From positions 1 to 61,890 of the forward strand of contig RPFO01000608.1 of the NCBI GenBank assembly GCA_009746045.1: 61,890 nucleotides of DNA, in the 5' to 3' direction. Shown in pieces: positions 31,024 to 41,485 of the stretch. The position numbers and the translations under genes are program-made. A model generated the notes under the pieces. That model had not been told where the DNA came from and did not search any database. It saw only the letters and a program-made list of their open reading frames with translations. The DNA comes from Mesostigma viride (lineage: Eukaryota; Streptophyta; Mesostigmatophyceae; Mesostigmatales; Mesostigmataceae). Within the stretch, counting starts at the first letter, position 1. Every line of letters starts with the position of its first letter.

Positions 31024-31335
31024 AAGTCCAACGGCCGTTGGCTCCGAGAAATGCTGTTACAACTCAAAATTACAATGGTGACATCCACGAGCTAGTGGTA
31101 CGCCGAACAAGTGCTTGTATGACATATGGCGACTGCCCGTGAGGAAAAGTCCACCACCACACACGGTCAGTTTTTTGAGTCCAACGGCCGTTGGCTCCGA
31201 GAAATGCTGTTACAACGCAAAATTACAATGGTGACATACATGAGCTAGTGGTACGCCGAACAAGTGCTTGTATGACATATGGCGACTGCCCGTGAGGAAA
31301 AGTCCACCACCACACACGGACAGTTTTTTGACTCC
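31024..31335. repeat. 156-bp tandem repeat carrying a 14-bp palindrome
   Basis: Two nearly identical copies (about 31024-31179 and 31180-31335) each start with GTCCAACGGCCGTTGGCTCC. Single palindromes with related flanks occur at about 30516 and 30768. The copies differ by a few bases. No ORF is convincing. Confidence 0.65.
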
Positions 31336-31674
31336 AACGCAAGAACAGACGTAATGCACACCAAGTGACCAAGTGGCAAGATAAAGACACCCTTGCCAAT
31401 CTCTACCCACAAAAACTTAGCCCCGAAATCCGTAGCCCCGAAATCCGTGATTGATTTGTACATTGTAGATGACAATGCAGCGATCACATGTATTCTGAAA
31501 CCAACACGTTTTTACCTAGTTATCATGGTAACCAATTTATGGTTACCTAGTTATCCATGGCTAGAAAGTTGTAAATACACGATGTGGCCACACACGCCAT
31601 AGATGAAAATCATAACCAGATCACGCACATGATCATGGAAGGGGACTCTATTGATCTCAAAAAAGAAAGCTCAA

Positions 31675-31735
31675 GACACCCTACACCCTACACCCTACAC
31701 CCTACACCCTACACCATACATCCTACAACCTACAC
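31675..31735. repeat. Telomere-like CCCTACA tandem repeat
   Basis: Four to five tandem CCCTACA units are followed by decayed copies. The complement TGTAGGG differs by one base from the TTTAGGG plant-type telomere repeat. It is too short and impure to be called an interstitial telomere with confidence. Confidence 0.5.
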
Positions 31736-31774
31736 CCTTAACTCTCCACCCTTAGCTTACGTGACCTTTTTTTC

Positions 31775-31843
31775 GGAGAAATGTCCGAGTGGAATGCTAT
31801 GTATGGGGTAACTTTCCCAAGGGTTCGAATCCCTCTTTCTCCA
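31775..31843 (+). pseudogene. Truncated tRNA-Ser-like sequence
   Basis: The 5' GGAGAAA pairs perfectly with TTTCTCC at 31836-31842, followed by a discriminator A. GTCCGAGTGG fits the D-arm of class II tRNAs, and AGGGTTCGAATCCCT is a textbook T-arm. A TGGGGTAACTTTCCCA stem-loop resembles the long variable arm of tRNA-Ser. At 69 nt it is about 18 nt short, and no standard anticodon arm can be folded, so the D-arm 3' half and anticodon arm seem deleted. It could also be the head of a SINE. Confidence 0.6.
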
Positions 31844-31954
31844 TTAGAGTTTTGTTTAGCTTCTATTCTCGTCTACACATAATTCACACGAAGTACGCTT
31901 GCAAATACTTTATTACTATTTTGTTTGATATACTACACTAATATTATAATTGTT

Positions 31955-32110
31955 GTGTGTGTGTGTTGTTCACGTGTGCGTGTGTGTGTTGTGTGTGTTG
32001 TGTGTGTTGTGCGTGTGCGTGTGCGTGTGCGTGTGCGTGTGCGTGTGCGTGTGCGTGTGTGTGTGTATATAATTTTTTGTTGTGTGTGTGTGTTGTGTGT
32101 TGTACGTGCA
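31955..32110. repeat. GT / GCGTGT microsatellite
   Basis: Simple repeats of GTGTGT, GTGTTG and GCGTGT lead directly into the 40-bp satellite; the satellite may have grown from this sequence. Confidence 0.75.
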
Positions 32111-33021
32111 AGGTGTATGTACATGTGTGTGCAGCCGGCCCTTGCGTGCGCGGTGTGTGTACGTTTCTGTGCAGCCGCCCCTTGCGTGCGCGGTGTATGT
32201 ACGTGTGTGTGCATGCCGGCCCTTGCGTGCATGGTGTGTGTACGTGTGTGTGCAGCCGCCCCTTGCGTGCGCGGTGTATGTACATGTGTTTGCACTCGCC
32301 CATTGCGTGCGCGGTGTATGTACGTGTGTGTGCAGCCGCCCCTTGCGTGCGCGGTGGATGTACGTGTGTGCGCACTCGCCCCTTGCGTGCGCGGTGTATG
32401 TACGTGTGTGTGCAGCCGCCCCTTGCGTGCGCGGTGTATGTACATGTGTGTGCATCCTTGTCCTTGCGTGCATGGTGTATGTACATGTGAGTGCCGTCGC
32501 CCCAACCGTGCATTGTGTATGTACGTGTGTGTGCAGCCGCCCCTTGCGTGCATGGTGTGTGTACATGTGTGTGCATCCTTGTCCTTGCGTGCATGGTGTA
32601 TGTACATGTGTTTGCACTCGCCCCTTGCGTGCGCGGTGTGTGTACAGTGTGTGTGCAGCCGCCCCTTGCGTGCATGGTGTGTGTACATGTGTGTGCATCC
32701 TTGTCCTTGCGTGCATGGTGTGTGTACATGTGTGTGCAGCCGCCCCTTGCGTGCGCGGTGGATGTACATGTGCGGGCAGTTGCCCCTTGCGTGCGCGGTG
32801 TATGTACATGTGTTTGCACTCGCCCCTTGCGTGCGCGGTGTATGTACATGTGTGTGCAGCCGCCCCTTGCGTGCATGGTGTATGTACATGTGCTTGCACT
32901 GGCCCCGTGCGTGCGCGGTGTATGTACGTGTGTGTGCAGCCGCCCCTTGCGTGCGCGGTGTATGTACGTGCGTGTGCAGCCGCCCCTTGCGTGCGCGGTG
33001 TATGTACATGTGTGTGCATCC
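32111..33021. repeat. 40-bp satellite, block 1
   Basis: These are degenerate tandem copies of a 40-bp unit read as GTACGTGTGTGTGCAGCCGC followed by CCCTTGCGTGCGCGGTGTAT. Variants differ at fixed places (GCAGCC / GCACTC / GCATCC / GCAGTT; GCGC / GCAT). Because 40 is not a multiple of three, every strand-frame carries the same 40-residue pattern, which creates long false ORFs on both strands. The block stops at the TSD of the Copia element and resumes at 41486. Confidence 0.9.
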
Positions 33022-33477
33022 AGTTGGATGGAGAACTAGGGACGACGAACAACTGCGAAAGCTGAGAGCGAATGATGATTGTATTACAATAATACAATGA
33101 GAGAGCAATGGAAGCTGAGGGCTCAGAATGGAACTGGGCAAACTCGGGTGCTGTGGCACTCCCCAGTGCTACGCCTATATGCCTATGGCGGTGCTACCTG
33201 CAGCACACGACCAGTGGACAACTGTACACTGCAATGCCATCCGACCACGTCACTAGCAACCAGCTAAGACTCGGCCCGTCAGGCCCGACTACACCGGACC
33301 TGGCGGGTCGAGCTAGCACCTAGGAACAGTCTGGCACTAACCGCACATCGGTCCACATGACACCTCAGTACCGTACACCCTGCCGTACTGTACTGAGGTG
33401 TCCCGCTCAGCCGCGGTAGGCAATACGCGGCGCGCAGGCCGGAAATCCGTGTGTCAGCCTAAGCATCTCATCTAACT
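33022..33477 (-). repeat. 3' LTR of the Copia element
   Basis: This 456-bp repeat starts one base after the CATCC duplication. It carries an inner GACACCTCAGTAC / GTACTGAGGTGTC inverted pair (about 33358 and 33391). It matches 41030-41485 throughout as far as I compared. Confidence 0.9.
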
Positions 33478-34538
33478 CCCATTATGTTTTCCTTTCAGGT
33501 TGAAGGCTAGCGACTTCAAGCCTGACCCTGCCCAGCTAGGAGACTGACTCCAAGCTGACTGAGGTGCTGAGCAACTGACACCCATACTGCAACATCTGGA
33601 CTGAAAAAGATGGGCCCCAGAACTCGTGCAATACTTGTGATGGCATCACGTTTAGCTCAACATGCCCGGGGAGTTCCTCCTCCTCGCGAGCTCACAAGGG
33701 AGATAGCTATGCCTGTCTGCCTATCCAGGGAGTGCATCACCAGCCAAGAGAGCCATTGTAAAAAAATGCCAAGGTAACCGTTTAAGAGGTTCCATGTTGT
33801 TCCATCATCATCGCCCACTCAGAGAGAAAATACCCAGCCAGGCTGGGTCAACTGAGCTCAGGTTACCTGCAACCTGAGGAGTGACAGTGGACAGGTTTAT
33901 TGCACCCTGCACTGTCCATGTTGTACCTGCACAACATGTGAGGACCAGCCACCCCTGCCCTGCACAGAGGGGGCTGAAGTCCGAGTGACAGGTGACAGGA
34001 CTATGACATCCTGGACCTGGCCACATTGCACCTGCACAACGTGGAGACCAGCCACCCCTGCCCTGCACATGGGTGACTGAAGTCCTGGTGACAGGTGACA
34101 GGAATATTTCATCCTGCACCTGTGCTGAGCACGTTGTACTAGACAACATGACAGCACCCATGCCTTACTGCCACTGAACAGTAAGGCCAGGTGGCCCAGG
34201 ATATCCACAGTGAACTGGGGTCCTGGGTAACCACCTGTCAAGGGAGCTTTGACCCTCCACTTGAATGGGGGCACCTGAGCCACTGAGCTCAAGGCCATCC
34301 ACCAAGGCATACGCCCTAGGAAAAAGGTGTGAGATACATCCCATGCCCACCTATGAAGGTGTGCATAACGAAATTCCATGGTGTTGAAAAATCAAAACAG
34401 ATTTTATTGGGCATAGGGCACGCAGATGTATGAAAAACAGACTCCAACCAACCCCCCTTGCTGGAAGCCACAACCTACCCCTTGGACCTGCCCAAGGGGT
34501 ACTGGGTGACCTAGGCGGCCCTGGTGAACAGGACCCTG
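33478..34538 (-). other. Copia 3' region with 103-bp repeats
   Basis: Between the RNase H stop and the 3' LTR lies about 1 kb without a recognisable gene. Two and a half copies of a 103-bp unit (GACCAGCCACCCCTGCCCTG at 33943 and 34046) create false open frames such as 33897-34379. Next to the LTR the minus strand reads AAAGGAAAACATAATGGG, a modest polypurine-tract candidate. Confidence 0.6.
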
Positions 34539-35798
34539 CTAGGCGTCCCCCCTATGGGGCAGGGTTGCCTGCTTGCCATAGGGGTTCATCAAGTGGTACA
34601 ACAGCTGATATTGTTCAGCTGCCTGCTGAGGCACTTTAGTGAGTGCATCAGCAGCGTTGTGTTTGTCCTCCACGTGACGGGTGGACTCCCAGTAGGTGGA
34701 CTCCTGTTTCAGGACCACCCAGTCAAGATCAGTGTGGACAGCATAGGGGTTAGCAAGGAAACTGAGGACTGACTGACTGTCAGTGAGCAAGTGTGCCACC
34801 ACCCCAGCATTGCTGCCTGCTTGCATCTGCAACCAAACCAGCACATGATTCAAGTACCTGGCATGAAGCACTGCTGACACCACTGCCCTGCACTCAGCAG
34901 CATTGCTGCTGACAGCCTTGCGTCTATGCAACCGGCTGTACCATGAAATGAGAGACAAGGGTGCATCATCATTCTGCACAAAATACAAGCCTGACTCCCT
35001 TGCCTGCATCTTGGTAATCTGCCTGGACTCCATGGAACTATCCATCATAGCTTGGATGTGAATGGTTTTGTGGAGATCCAAGGAGTGCAAGATAAGGGGA
35101 GGGCCCTCCTGGAGAGTTTTGGTGATGGCTTTGTGACCTACTTGCATCAAGACATCATCATCAACTCTGCTAACCACAGCCAGGTGAGGTGCACACGTTG
35201 AGCACAACCACCCCAGCTTGCCTCTAATGGTAGGACAGGCTCCAGGTTTGATTTTTGTTTGCAAAACCTCCAAGCAGCTGTGCATGTAATCATTGGGAGA
35301 GTAGAGTGCACACACCCACTGGTTTTGATGCTGCTGGAGTTGTAACATTGTGCCACAAAATTTTATGGCAGTGGTGCCCAGCTCTACTTGCTTGCCAATC
35401 TCAAAATGCTGTGACACTTGTTGAATAAAATCATCCACAGCACGCCTTGGCCCAGCAATCAGCTGATCATCCCCATGCCACACAAAGGTGAGAATGCCAT
35501 GAGGGTGTGGGACCACAAAGAAGCAAGGGTCTATGTCATCATATCTAGCCCCTAACTTTTCAAACACAGCCTGAGCTGACATCCTGAAAATGCGAGGAGC
35601 TGATTGCAGCCCTTCAACACCTATGTTAGCTTTCAGGTACTGCTGAGGGATGTGTTTTGCCCAAACTCTGGGAGTGGAGACTACGTACACCTGACCATGC
35701 CACACTTGTTGTGCTATCTCAGGTGAGCCTTTCAGGAAAGCCCTTTTAATGTCTGTAGCCTTACATATAGTCATCCCCATCATTGAGATGACCCACAA
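34539..35798 (-). CDS. Copia RT (partial) and RNase H
   Basis: This is a 419-residue frame. The RT part shows ATDIKRAFLKG (the palm Asp; Copia usually D-V-K-x-A-F-L-x-G) and FVWHGDDQLIAG, where Copia normally has Y-V-D-D; the two catalytic Asp are kept. SAPRIF and GKLGWL follow as in Copia. RNase H shows MMDSS, SSNAAECRAV, LLTDSQSV and DKHNAADALTK, the D-E-D-D set. The first RT block (W-x-F-K-like, C-K-H-K-P-A-A-D-G-S, then A-R-P) lies upstream in two other frames at about 35800-36010, so the RT is split by at least two shifts. Confidence 0.85.
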   Translation of the reverse strand: MWVISMMGMTICKATDIKRAFLKGSPEIAQQVWHGQVYVVSTPRVWAKHIPQQYLKANIGVEGLQSAPRIFRMSAQAVFEKLGARYDDIDPCFFVVPHPHGILTFVWHGDDQLIAGPRRAVDDFIQQVSQHFEIGKQVELGTTAIKFCGTMLQLQQHQNQWVCALYSPNDYMHSCLEVLQTKIKPGACPTIRGKLGWLCSTCAPHLAVVSRVDDDVLMQVGHKAITKTLQEGPPLILHSLDLHKTIHIQAMMDSSMESRQITKMQARESGLYFVQNDDAPLSLISWYSRLHRRKAVSSNAAECRAVVSAVLHARYLNHVLVWLQMQAGSNAGVVAHLLTDSQSVLSFLANPYAVHTDLDWVVLKQESTYWESTRHVEDKHNAADALTKVPQQAAEQYQLLYHLMNPYGKQATLPHRGDA

Positions 35799-35953
35799 AG
35801 ACAGACAGCAAGATTTTTAGGGATGTTTGCTGAATGCCTGGCGTGTACAACTCTGCCTCTGTCAGATCAGTGGTGCCCTTGAACTCTGTCACACAAGGTC
35901 TAGCATGAAAATGACTGACCCATCTGCTGCTGGCTTATGTTTACACACAAACT

Positions 35954-37975
35954 TCAGGCGCAAGTGCTTGCACCCTGCAGGCTTTTTGTCAATAGGTGTG
36001 ACAGGGGAGTATGAGAAGGACTAAGAGGATCTGGCACTACCCATTCTTCCCTGGCCTTGTTAAAGGCCTCCACCCATTTTAGGAATCCTATGTGTGTGCG
36101 ACAGTCTTGCTCTATCTGTTCATAAGAAAGAGGAGACATTTTAGCCACATCATGCTTGCCCAATCCAAATGAGTTGGGATGAAGTTTTTGGTTGTGAACC
36201 AGGTCTGCCACACAGGGTTCTTGCCCTGGGGCATACTTGGGTGTAGCAAATTTTACAGAAGCAATGTTGGTGTTAAGAAGTTTTTCAAGAGAAATTTTGA
36301 AATGATTCAGATCAACACCACCCATGTCCTGGATGGATAGTCTATCACTGGATATGAGGACACCAGGGTAACAGAGAAAAGGATCCCCCAATAAAGCATT
36401 CCCTTTATAACCTTCCAAGACCTGAAAAGGAGTGGGGATACCGAGTATAGTCAACATGACCTGACCTAATACCTTGAGGGATGACTGCCCTGAGAAATCA
36501 GCCACATGGTGCCAGGGTGAAGGTTCCAAAGGCAAATGGGGCACAGCCAGGGCACTGATAATGCTGACCTGGGCTTGTGTGTCCACTGCAACCATAAATG
36601 GGCTATTGTCATTCTGCCCAACCTTCCCCACCTTAGCTGATCCTGCAGCAGTTTGAGCTTTGGCTCTATGAGCTGCTTGTAAAATGCGAACAGCGTCTGC
36701 TAGGCTGCGTTTGGAAGGTGCAGCTAGTGGCTGAGCTATGTTCACACTTGTAGAGGTGATAGGTTGCTGATCACCTGTTTTGCCAATGTGACCCTCTGCT
36801 GCAGGGGGCCAATCCTGCAGTGACTGCCTGCAATCATCAAGGGTGACCTGGGTGTCACAGTGGGTGTGGCTCTCACACTCACCAGTGGGTGTTCCAAACA
36901 ACCACTCACTGGGCAACGCTGGGATGCCAGGCAACTGTACAGGGCTGTCGGCCAACAGCTCTTCCTCCTCTGCCACGTCTGACACAGTTGGAAAATACAA
37001 TTTCATCCTGTGAGGTGAACACCTGTGAATTTTTCCCGTGTCATTGTGTTTAACTAACACTGTCCTGCCAGTGGTGTTAAACTTTAGGATGGTGGCTGGC
37101 CCATGCCAGGTACCCACCTTGCCTAGTCCCGACTCCTTGTAGAATAGGACCTGATCCCCTTCTCTGAAGGTGGGACGTGGATGCTTTGCATCCTTGACAG
37201 CTAACCTGCTAGCTGTCTGTGCTCGCTGTGCGTTGTAGAGGGCTAGTACCTCAGGTGGATAAATGCCTGCATGCAATCCATCTGGTGTAATGACCACCCC
37301 TTGTGGGGTTTTCATGAGTGGCCTCCTGTTGAGGACTTGGCACAACCTGGTGGACCACAGAGCTCTGTCAGCATAGGACCCACTGTCAGCCAGCAGATTG
37401 CCATCTTCTTTGGCTACAAGGGTTTTAATGGACCTGATGGCCCTTTCAATAATGCCTTGCCTCTCATGATCTTCTAGCCCAGCCAGATCAATAGCCTCAC
37501 ACCCTGGTTCATTGGCAAGACATGTGAACTGCTGATCCAGTAACAATGCCTCCACAGGGTAGTACCTGGCCTGAGCAATCAAGAGAGCCCTGAGCAACTG
37601 TGTCTTGTCCATTCCAGGTAATGGTTCAATGGTTGTGTACCTTGACCATGCATCTTTAAGTGCCAAGTAAGATTGTCCTTTGATATGAAAGACATCTCCT
37701 ACCACCCTGCCCTTGCTCTTAGGTGGGGTAGCTACATGCCACTTAGGGGGTTTGGGTGCATTGAACTGACAATGCTGGCAGTGGGATCTGACCACCTGGC
37801 ATGCACGTCTGAGTGCTGCCCCCCCTATTGCTGCTGCCACCACCTCTGCACTCACTTCATGCCCATAAAGGAAATGCAACTGCAAAGCAAGCTCCTGAAA
37901 ACTGATCTGAGCATCCTCTGGGGGACACTCTGCACACCTTGGGAACCATAGATGTGAAGGTTGGTTTAGAGACAT
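35954..37975 (-). CDS. Copia pol segment: integrase then protease-like domain
   Basis: This is a 673-residue frame overlapping the gag frame by 119 nt in the +1 register. Residues 34-69 are an H-x4-H ... C-x2-C integrase zinc finger. Catalytic residues are D94 (GDVFHI), D147 (LLLDQQF) and E177 (GIIERAIR), with a D-to-E gap slightly shorter than the usual 35. Residues about 275-330 (DQVLFYKE, GTWHGPATIL, HRCSPHRMKLY) resemble the C-terminal SH3/GPY-type module. After an acidic and Gln-rich linker, residues about 458-560 look like a retropepsin: FMVAVDTQAQ (D-T-Q for D-T/S-G), then NALLGDPFL and a final RLSIQ. Protease after integrase is not the Copia order. Confidence 0.8.
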   Translation of the reverse strand: MSLNQPSHLWFPRCAECPPEDAQISFQELALQLHFLYGHEVSAEVVAAAIGGAALRRACQVVRSHCQHCQFNAPKPPKWHVATPPKSKGRVVGDVFHIKGQSYLALKDAWSRYTTIEPLPGMDKTQLLRALLIAQARYYPVEALLLDQQFTCLANEPGCEAIDLAGLEDHERQGIIERAIRSIKTLVAKEDGNLLADSGSYADRALWSTRLCQVLNRRPLMKTPQGVVITPDGLHAGIYPPEVLALYNAQRAQTASRLAVKDAKHPRPTFREGDQVLFYKESGLGKVGTWHGPATILKFNTTGRTVLVKHNDTGKIHRCSPHRMKLYFPTVSDVAEEEELLADSPVQLPGIPALPSEWLFGTPTGECESHTHCDTQVTLDDCRQSLQDWPPAAEGHIGKTGDQQPITSTSVNIAQPLAAPSKRSLADAVRILQAAHRAKAQTAAGSAKVGKVGQNDNSPFMVAVDTQAQVSIISALAVPHLPLEPSPWHHVADFSGQSSLKVLGQVMLTILGIPTPFQVLEGYKGNALLGDPFLCYPGVLISSDRLSIQDMGGVDLNHFKISLEKLLNTNIASVKFATPKYAPGQEPCVADLVHNQKLHPNSFGLGKHDVAKMSPLSYEQIEQDCRTHIGFLKWVEAFNKAREEWVVPDPLSPSHTPLSHLLTKSLQGASTCA

Positions 37976-38277
37976 AATCTTCTGAAACCAGCTGTAGCAC
38001 CTTTCCAGAACTGCTCACTGCTCTGACAGTGGGGCATGCAGATGAAAGAGGTGAAGCAGGCACACTCAAGCCAGCATGAGAGGGAGACTCACACTTCTTG
38101 CCGTAAGGAGGCCGCTTGCAGTCCTTGGGGTCACCGTGGGGCGGCCCGTGGCACTTGTGGCACAGGACGTCCAAATGCCCCAGCTCGTCCACGTTCTTGC
38201 GGCAGGTGGGCCGCAGGTGGTACTTCATGCCACAGCGGGTGCACCGCTGAGAAGACTTGTCCTCCTTGTCCTGCTTC

Positions 38278-38345
<68 letters not shown>

Positions 38346-40094
38346 GCTGGAGCTGCCCCCCTTGGAGGGAGACTGCCCCTTACCCTTGCCCTTGCCCCAG
38401 CCCCTGCCCTTGCCCTTGCCCTTGCCCTTGCCCTTGCCCTTAAACATTTGTCCCAGCAGGGACTTGACTTCTGCCATAGTGACAGGTCTCTTGCTCCTGT
38501 CTTCCCTCTCCCTATCCTCCTCCTCCCTCTCTTCCCCCCTGACCCTCTTTACAGAGGTGCCCATGGCCCCCTGGCTAAGGGGAGCCAAGGCCAGCTTGAT
38601 ATAATCCAATGCCTCCTTCATGTCCTCCCAGTACTTTGCCATTCCTGTGGCAAGCATAGCGTAGGTGTTTTTGTCAAGTTTGAGTTTCTCAAGGAAGGAA
38701 CGCAGCAAGAACTTGTGATCTAGCTGCTGGACATCAGGACGTGCTTTGATGGCTAGCTCATATTTCTTTGTCTCAGCCACATAGTCCACTGATGTGACCC
38801 TGTATTCCTCTACCCACCTGAATGCCCCATATATGTCCACAGATGAGGGGGTGGAGAGGAGGTCAGTTAGCTCCTTCATGAAAGCCTCCCAAACTGCCCT
38901 AGCCTGCGTGTCCTGCCACTTGGGATACCTACGCTGGAAGACAAGAATGAGATTCTGAATCTGAGAAGAGGACTGATGGTAGAAATCCCCCTGCATGAGA
39001 GATCCAAACCAATTCTTGACATTCAGTTCCTCCCTAGCCAGCTGCAGAGAGAGAAGTGCATGATTCCCCTGCTCCCTAGTATACCCCTCAGGCAGCCCCC
39101 TGACATTAATCCTATCCACAGGACGGTTTTCATTGTAAGTGGGCAACCTAGAGGGGGATGCAGGGGGAGAGGGAGAAGATGGTGTTGCTGCTGCAGCATT
39201 CACAGGAGAGACCTGCTGAGAGGGAAGTGCTACTTGAGTGAGCTGAGCAGGATGGGCAAACATGGGCTGTGTAGGAGGGTTAGACAACATAGGGGTGGGC
39301 TGGGTGGGGGTGTGAGTGTGTGTCACTTCCCGCCTCCTGCTGCGGGCCTCCTCCCAATCATGGAAGGTGGGAGAGAGGGACACTTCATCGTCAGTAGGGT
39401 TAGTAAGATCATGATGCAACCAGGTAGGCAGCCACCTACCCGCCCCTCTCAGGATGGCGTTGTGCAGGAGCTCCAGCAAACGCACCAGACGCACCCTGCT
39501 GCCCTGCACCCTCCTCCCTGAGAGGAGAGCCTGCAGGGCAGGCAGCAGGTCGTCGCACACCCTGCGTGTGCCCTCTTGGAGGTTGGGCAGGCCCAGGATG
39601 TGCGTGATGATTGCACACACCAGGCTGCCCGCCTCCGCGACATGCATCTGCTGGCTCCTGTCGGCCAGCCCACGGAAGGAGGCTGTGGCTGTCTGTATGG
39701 CACGCCACACGGCCTCATCACCCAGGGTGATGAAGTCGCGACCTTGCAGGTCGCCCTCCAGCAGTGCTGGTTGCTGCCCAGCTGCGGTGGGACCCTGGGG
39801 CCCCTCCGGCCCTGCCAGGGACTTGTCCTTGTTGCGACTAGAGGGGGCCTGCCCCCCAGAGCCGCTGGAGGTGCCCGTGACACCCTCCATGGGGGCTGCA
39901 TCCCCCGCCAGCGCCGGAGGCGCCGGCGTCGCTGCCGGGGTCCCTGCGACCCCGGGCGCTTGTGTCGCCGCCGGGGTCCCTGCGACCCCGGTGGCCTCCT
40001 CAGCCACCTGGCCCCCCACGCTGGGCGGGGGAGCCTGCGGCTGAGGTTGGACCCTCTGACCTGCCAGAGGGTCCTGGGTGGCTTCACCACCCAT
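37857..40094 (-). CDS. Copia Gag with two zinc knuckles
   Basis: This is a 745-residue frame. The N-terminal part is Pro/Gln/Ala/Gly-rich. A central helical region with WFGSLMQGDFYHQ, W-Q-D-T-Q-A-R-A-V-W and FLRSFLEKLKLD resembles the gag capsid-type domain of Copia elements. Then come K-G repeats (about 560-585), a run of some 23 Asn encoded by AAC repeats (forward 38279-38345), and two knuckles near residues 618-660: C-T-R-C-x4-H-x4-C, and C-H-K-C-x4-H-x5-C. The upstream leader (40095-41029) holds further partial frames, including one starting MASNNGNNGNNNKGK at ATG 40984, which may be an earlier gag start now out of frame. Confidence 0.8.
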
Positions 40095-41029
40095 GGGCGT
40101 GTTGGGGGCGTCTGCCGCCCCGCGCCCGTCGCAGGCGGCATCGCAGCCGCCTCACGCCTATCCGGGCCCCAGCCAACTGGCGTGACTTGGGGCCACGGCC
40201 CCAACGGAGTCAGCGCGATCTCTGGTCGGGCGACCACGCGCAGCGCCTCTCTCTGGCGCTGCCTGGACGCCCACTGATCAACAGTGCCGGGGTTGTGCCT
40301 CGGCCGATTGGCGAAACAGTACAGCCAAACTGCCACCTGAACCAGAGAACTGCATCCTAAGACGCCCCTCGATCAGCGTGCACCCGATGAACCTCTATCG
40401 CGTGTCTCCTCATCTGGAAGCAACTGAAAACGTTGACGTAAGATCCGGCCGTTCACCGAATGAACGCCGGGATGTCGTCCTCCCCAAGGGGGAGAAAATG
40501 GGGTGGGCGCCCGAACGCGACCGGGGGCGGAACATGTTCCCCATACCGGTCAATGTCCATGGTGGCCATCTGTCGGCCCACGGAAAGGTTGCCAGACGTC
40601 GCAGGTGTCTGCGACGAAAGCTCAAGCGAAGGCCGAGGCCTCGCAGGCGCACCTCGCCATCCTCCTCGGAGGAATCACTCCGCTCACGACCCCCGTCACC
40701 TGCGACGGGGGAACGTCGTGCCCGGGGGACCTGCCCCCCAGGTGCCATGGCGGACGAACCGCCAGTGGCAAACGGCCGCCCGCTCGCCATCCCCGGGCGC
40801 CGGGCCCCACCTGCGGGCCCCGACGCCTGGGTTGGTCAGCGACCACCGTGCGGAAGGTGACGTTGGGCGTCACCCTCGCATCGGTGGTGGAGGGCGTGCC
40901 CTCCGGCGAAAGGCGGGGTGAGGTGCGCCTGGCAGGCGCCTTCCCCTTGTTGTTGTTGCCGTTGTTGCCGTTGTTGGACGCCATATCTTTTTTTTGCTTG
41001 TAAAAAAAAATATCGAACTTTTCAGTCCA

Positions 41030-41485
41030 AGTTGGATGGAGAACTAGGGACGACGAACAACTGCGAAAGCTGAGAGCGAATGATGATTGTATTACAATAA
41101 TACAATGAGAGAGCAATGGAAGCTGAGGGCTCAGAATGGAACTGGGCAAACTCGGGTGCTGTGGCACTCCCCAGTGCTACGCCTATATGCCTATGGCGGT
41201 GCTACCTGCAGCACACGACCAGTGGACAACTGTACACTGCAATGCCATCCGACCACGTCACTAGCAACCAGCTAAGACTCGGCCCGTCAGGCCCGACTAC
41301 ACCGGACCTGGCGGGTCGAGCTAGCACCTAGGAACAGTCTGGCACTAACCGCACATCGGTCCACATGACACCTCAGTACCGTACACCCTGCCGTACTGTA
41401 CTGAGGTGTCCCGCTCAGCCGCGGTAGGCAATACGCGGCGCGCAGGCCGGAAATCCGTGTGTCAGCCTAAGCATCTCATCTAACT
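41030..41485 (-). repeat. 5' LTR of the Copia element
   Basis: This is the partner of 33022-33477, with the same length and no difference noticed. It is followed by the second CATCC and by uninterrupted satellite. Confidence 0.9.

Larger units (their letters stand above)
33022..41485 (-). mobile_element. Complete Copia-type LTR retrotransposon inserted in satellite
   Basis: This is an 8,464-bp element in minus orientation, bounded by two 456-bp LTRs that look identical by eye and by a 5-bp target duplication CATCC (33017-33021 and 41486-41490). Removing it restores the satellite text TGCATCCTTGTCC, a variant seen elsewhere in the array. The LTR ends are imperfect inverted repeats (AGTTGGATG / CATCTAACT) rather than TG...CA. 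Next to the 5' LTR the minus strand reads TGGACTGAAAAGTTC, with the TGG expected for a primer-binding site. Order on the minus strand: leader, gag with zinc knuckles, integrase, protease-like domain, RT, RNase H. Identical LTRs imply a young insertion, yet the pol frames are broken between 36000 and 35750. Confidence 0.9.

Noticed and set aside
33897-34379. Additional Copia ORF downstream of RNase H
   Set aside because: The frame depends on 103-bp repeats and has no retroelement motif.
38076-38723. Plus-strand Leu/Val-rich ORF
   Set aside because: It is the antisense of the gag Asn (AAC) and Lys-Gly repeats, not a membrane protein.
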